Shown: positions 5,410 through 8,047 of the stretch, piece after piece | Layout: each line of letters begins with the position of its first letter | Position numbering within the stretch: the first letter of the stretch is position 1 | Source of the DNA: Dehalococcoidia bacterium | GTDB taxonomy: Bacteria > Chloroflexota > Dehalococcoidia > UBA3495 | Reading direction: 5' to 3' | Assembly (NCBI GenBank): GCA_002730485.1 | Contig: PCAH01000205.1 | Location: 1-8,047 of the forward strand | Length of the DNA: 8,047 bases | The notes under the pieces: model-generated | The model's database searches: none | What the model saw: only the letters and a program-made list of their open reading frames with translations | Told to the model about the DNA's origin: nothing | Program-made: the position numbers and the translations under genes

Positions 5410-6938
5410 TAGAACGGCGGCTCGGCGGTGTCGCCAAAGTCTGGCGTGGGGACCTCTACCTCAACAATGCTGTAGGCGGGGATGCTCCATACGCAGGTGG
5501 GTTTGTTCTTGATCCTGATTTGCTCGGGCTCTCCTCCTATGTCACGCAAACGTTGGCTGATGACGTTGGCCTTGTATTCGAAAAAACGATTTTTCCGCAA
5601 GTGGCCCCCGAAGTCCTTTAAGCGGAAGAAAGTTCTTTTTTTCTCTTCATCTGTCCAGGGGCGGCGCAAAAGGATTTCTTCCTTGTCGTTGGCCGTCTGC
5701 ATCGAAGTACAAAACTCCTCCAGCAGGTCGTAGAACTGGCCGTTGACGGAGCTATCTTTTGACACCTCTATGATGCTGCCCTCCATTGTGATCATCTCCG
5801 ATAGAAGGGCGTTCATTCGAGCCTCCCAAACAGGTTTCGCGGCAGTCTCCGGGAAGAAATTAATCTGCTCCACGCAGGCTTTTTGAAATGCGTTCTGGTT
5901 CATCAGGGCGTCAGTGTCAAGCTCAACGGGAACACCATTGACGTCCAGAAACCAGACGGGAGGGTCAGAATTGTATTTGCGAAGATTAGCCACGGTTGCC
6001 GTCAAGCCCCCGCCAATACCGTGCCTTTTTGTTCGGCAAACATCACGGTTACAGTGCGAAACGACAGGCATGTCCCTGCACTTATAGGTGTAATCTTTGC
6101 GGCGCAGTTGGCTGGCAACAACATTGACCTCATTGAGGGGCAGGGGAGGCCCCATGTACTGCATGTTAAAGGTCATTATCTGGGTTTCCCAATCGTCCGG
6201 AAAAGCTTTCCGGAGATAGACCCCAAGATTGAACAGCCCGTTGTTCCTTGTCCCTTCCGGAAACCCCTGATTACACAAATACTGGAGGCACGGCGGGCCA
6301 TCCGCCAAACTTTCCGTTTCCTCTTCCAGGGACAACGCAACGATCTGTTCCGGCGTCTGAACCCGTTCCTTGTGCAATTCAAAGAATTGTTCAAGCGTTG
6401 CTGCCGTGCCGTCATCCCTGAAGGCGTAGCGCAGCCCTTCTTCGGCATCGAAATAGGGCACTGTCAGGTAATTGCCGGTGTCGTTGGCATGAAGCTTGAT
6501 TTGTTTCGGGAAAATCTCTGTGTCGGCGCTGTATCCCAGCGCGGCCCTTAACCGTGTCAGAGTGTCCCGCATTTCCCGCGCTGGCATCCACTCTGATGAA
6601 AACAGGGACAGGTGCGCTCCACCAGATTTAGACCGGAAGCAAATGAAGGGGAGCTTGTGCCGGTTGATTTTCTCGACAAGGGCTTTGTGGTCTGTGGGGT
6701 AGACGTCAACATCGATAGCCCCCCACAGACAATTATTGTCTCGGTTGATGGGGATGATCCCCAGGGCCTCTCCTTGACCGGCGAGGTGCCGGTCCCAATG
6801 AGCCGTGGTCCGTGGTTCGTGGTGAACCATGGCTGAACCAACGTTCTTGCCGTTGGCTTGTTTTTTCTCGACGGCGTAGGTGCCATAGGCGTCGGCTAAC
6901 CCATCAAAGATTGCCGCGAATTTTTCGCTGTTGGACAT
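5409..6938 (-). CDS. Archaeo-eukaryotic primase (TOTE-type AEP) with C-terminal cysteine region
   Basis: A 509-aa primase/primase-polymerase. The AEP catalytic core shows the metal-binding pair WGAIDVDVYP (Asp76, Asp78), FRSKSGGAHLSLF (about 102-113), which supplies the conserved Ser and His for nucleotide binding, EIFPKQ (141-146, third acid) and TVPYF (about 159-163). A helical PriCT-like region follows (TRNNGLFNLGVYLRKAF) with cysteines at 217, 287, 296 and 301 (YKC, SHC, DVC), resembling the four-cysteine Fe-S region of PriL. The last 200 residues contain a probable winged-helix end (FFRLKDFGGHLRKNRFF). No helicase domain is fused. Start at 6938 chosen because GGGGGAGG lies two bases before it; a longer frame would begin inside the upstream hairpin. 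Probably makes primers for the polymerase encoded two genes downstream. Confidence 0.9.
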   Translation of the reverse strand: MSNSEKFAAIFDGLADAYGTYAVEKKQANGKNVGSAMVHHEPRTTAHWDRHLAGQGEALGIIPINRDNNCLWGAIDVDVYPTDHKALVEKINRHKLPFICFRSKSGGAHLSLFSSEWMPAREMRDTLTRLRAALGYSADTEIFPKQIKLHANDTGNYLTVPYFDAEEGLRYAFRDDGTAATLEQFFELHKERVQTPEQIVALSLEEETESLADGPPCLQYLCNQGFPEGTRNNGLFNLGVYLRKAFPDDWETQIMTFNMQYMGPPLPLNEVNVVASQLRRKDYTYKCRDMPVVSHCNRDVCRTKRHGIGGGLTATVANLRKYNSDPPVWFLDVNGVPVELDTDALMNQNAFQKACVEQINFFPETAAKPVWEARMNALLSEMITMEGSIIEVSKDSSVNGQFYDLLEEFCTSMQTANDKEEILLRRPWTDEEKKRTFFRLKDFGGHLRKNRFFEYKANVISQRLRDIGGEPEQIRIKNKPTCVWSIPAYSIVEVEVPTPDFGDTAEPPF

Positions 6939-6940
6939 AG

Positions 6941-6984
6941 CCTCCCCCTTAAAAGGGGTGGCGGGGGCAAGCCCCGCCACTCCT
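6941..6984 (-). promoter_or_regulatory. Hairpins over the primase ribosome binding site
   Basis: On the minus transcript GTGGCGGGG (6980-6972) pairs perfectly with CCCCGCCAC (6966-6958) over a five-base loop; flanking bases extend the stem to 13 pairs with one mismatch (6984-6954). A second stem, CCCCT (6958-6954) with AGGGG (6949-6945), would cover most of the GGGGGAGG site (6948-6941) of the primase. The extended first stem and the second stem use the same bases, so they exclude each other. The first hairpin plus TTTT could also act as a weak terminator. Confidence 0.5.
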
Positions 6985-6986
6985 GG

Positions 6987-7775
6987 TTAAAACGGGACGC
7001 TATCATCCAGACTGGTCTCGGCCCCTGCATCCTGCTGATGCTTCACCTGGACTTGACCACTATCGACGCTTTCTCCAAAGGTTTTGGCCGCGTGATACAG
7101 ATTAATATCCTTGACCTGTCCTTCCAGAGCAATTTCCCAGCCGTGCCAAGACCCCTTGGCGTTTTCCTGGCCGACAGTTGTCAGCCGGTAAACGTGAGAG
7201 AACATTGGCGGCGTGAAGGGTACACCGTTCTTGCCTTGCATCTGTCGCGACAGGACCATCGACATCCACTTCCGGCTTTTTTTAAGCTGTGTGGACTTCA
7301 TTGCCACGAGTGCCCGCTCGGACCCTTCTTTAGACAAAAGAAGGACGTAATGTTGCGCGGTCTGTTCGATGTAATCGCCCGTACCGCCAATCACGTAGTC
7401 CTTGTTGTCCTCTGCGGACCGCTCTGTCGTTGGGCGCGTTTCGCTGGGCCCAAAAATGCCTAGTGGAGCGCCGGAGCCGCCCCCGCGTGGAGCCCACTGG
7501 ATGAACCGTTTCTGGAACGCGCAAGGAATCACAAGTACGCCTTCCTTTCCCGGATAAGCTTGGCCAGTGACGGTATTGTAAATGTCCCCGACCTTTGCCG
7601 TCTCAAGATCGTCCAAGATCGGGTCCTGGCGAGAAAGCACTTTGAGGAACGGCAGCGCCAGATCGTCGGATGTCACGTTTTCCATTCCGAGACCGGCGTC
7701 GGCCTCGAACATGGATTCGTCAAGCACGGCAACGGCGGTGCCGTTGCCTTTTTTCTTCGCTGGTGTTTTTGCCAT
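6987..7775 (-). CDS. Probable phage single-stranded DNA-binding protein
   Basis: A 262-aa protein. The start at 7775 is supported by AAGAGGAG nine bases upstream; a longer frame would run through the upstream gene. It begins with a Lys-rich tail (MAKTPAKKKGNG), then a globular region that begins DLALPFLKVLSRQ (about 38-50) and includes VIPCAFQKRFIQWAPR and KSTQLKKSRKWMS (160-172), rich in basic and aromatic residues as expected for ssDNA contact. It ends in SLDDSVPF, the acidic tip with terminal Pro-Phe that bacterial SSBs (E. coli DDDIPF) use to recruit partners; T7 gp2.5 also has an acidic tail with terminal Phe. I recognise the general phage family but cannot confirm an OB fold by eye. Position directly before primase, helicase and polymerase supports the role. 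Alternative: recombination-mediator protein. Confidence 0.6.
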   Translation of the reverse strand: MAKTPAKKKGNGTAVAVLDESMFEADAGLGMENVTSDDLALPFLKVLSRQDPILDDLETAKVGDIYNTVTGQAYPGKEGVLVIPCAFQKRFIQWAPRGGGSGAPLGIFGPSETRPTTERSAEDNKDYVIGGTGDYIEQTAQHYVLLLSKEGSERALVAMKSTQLKKSRKWMSMVLSRQMQGKNGVPFTPPMFSHVYRLTTVGQENAKGSWHGWEIALEGQVKDINLYHAAKTFGESVDSGQVQVKHQQDAGAETSLDDSVPF

Positions 7776-7777
7776 GA

Positions 7778-8020
7778 TTAACGACTCCTCTTGATTACGG
7801 CCCGTTGGCCGACAAATGCCCCAAACAGATCCATGGGGAAAGAATCCCCACTTTCCATTCGCTCTCTTACCCAACCCTTCAACGTGCTTGGATGAACGCC
7901 CGTCTTCTGTTCCGGCAGCAGGCCGTGACCCTCTAGGATCCTCATAAAGTGGTTGGCCTTTTCGTCTTCCCCGCGACCAAAAACAATGGACAGGGTGGAC
8001 CTAATGATGTTGACGTTTTC
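7778..8020 (-). CDS. Small helix-turn-helix-like phage protein, 5' end unclear
   Basis: Coding character is clear to its stop two bases before the ssDNA-binding gene: HFMRILEGHGLLPEQKTGV, then HPSTLKGWVRERMESG, which looks like a helix-turn-helix, then LFGAFVGQRAVIKRSR. The only ATG is at 7945 (55 aa), yet VNIIRSTLSIVFGRGEDEKA upstream reads as part of the same protein. That frame is blocked by TGA at 8023-8021, and no ATG, GTG or TTG lies between the two. The coordinates given are the whole open stretch. Either the short product from 7945 is real, a rare start (ATT) is used, or a sequence error or mutation near the window edge breaks a longer gene. Function is unknown; from its position it belongs to the replication transcript. 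Confidence 0.5.
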   Translation of the reverse strand, partial: ENVNIIRSTLSIVFGRGEDEKANHFMRILEGHGLLPEQKTGVHPSTLKGWVRERMESGDSFPMDLFGAFVGQRAVIKRSR

Positions 8021-8047
8021 TCAAAGGATGGCCGTTGGGATAGGGAC

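Noticed and set aside
5409..6938. TOTE conflict (defence) system, suggested by the TOTE-type AEP domain
   Set aside because: The usual fused or adjacent superfamily II helicase and effector domains are absent, and the gene sits in a replication run with SSB-like, UvrD-like and PolA genes, so a replicative role fits better.
8021..8023. Recoded TGA (alternative genetic code)
   Set aside because: TGA is the genuine stop of the helicase gene (3907-3909) and no other gene has an internal TGA, so standard code applies.
1..8047. tRNA genes, CRISPR arrays, insertion sequences or attachment sites
   Set aside because: No cloverleaf, regularly spaced repeats, transposase or integrase features were seen on either strand by eye.

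Overview
The window looks like part of a double-stranded DNA phage or prophage genome of a Gram-negative, probably proteobacterial, host. The reasons are dense gene packing (starts and stops overlap by 1 to 20 bases), strong Shine-Dalgarno sites before several genes, moderately high GC, a DUF6378-type phage protein, and a compact replication cassette with family A DNA polymerase, archaeo-eukaryotic-type primase, UvrD-like helicase and a probable ssDNA-binding protein. No structural or lysis gene is certain, and I cannot name the host.

Left part (1-1750). A trypsin/Deg-like serine protease enters from the left edge, lacking the part that should hold its catalytic His. It overlaps a small membrane-anchored coiled-coil protein whose start region is duplicated by an exact 12-bp tandem repeat. 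A 54-aa ribbon-helix-helix regulator runs the other way, tail to tail with this pair. The 72-bp gap behind the regulator holds plausible overlapping divergent promoters and a direct repeat that could be its operator. From the same gap a plus-strand pair is read: a PD-(D/E)XK nuclease of the Holliday-junction-resolvase type and a 79-aa protein of unknown role.

Right part (1747-8047), all minus strand and probably one transcript read right to left: a small helix-turn-helix-like protein with an unclear 5' end, the probable ssDNA-binding protein, a TOTE-type AEP primase, a UvrD-like SF1 helicase, a DUF6378 protein and DNA polymerase A (3'-5' exonuclease plus polymerase). Neighbouring genes in this run touch or overlap except for a 48-base gap before the primase, which contains strong hairpins over its ribosome binding site. 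The set supplies priming, synthesis with proofreading, unwinding and ssDNA coating. No DnaB-type helicase, clamp or clamp loader is visible here.

Points most worth a second look: the duplicated start of the small membrane protein; the four-cysteine, PriL-like region in the primase; the shared acidic, Pro-Phe C-terminal tips of the ssDNA-binding protein and primase; the hairpins over the primase ribosome binding site; the leucine at the polymerase position equivalent to E. coli Phe762; and the regulator/nuclease divergent control region. None is proven to be a new system.
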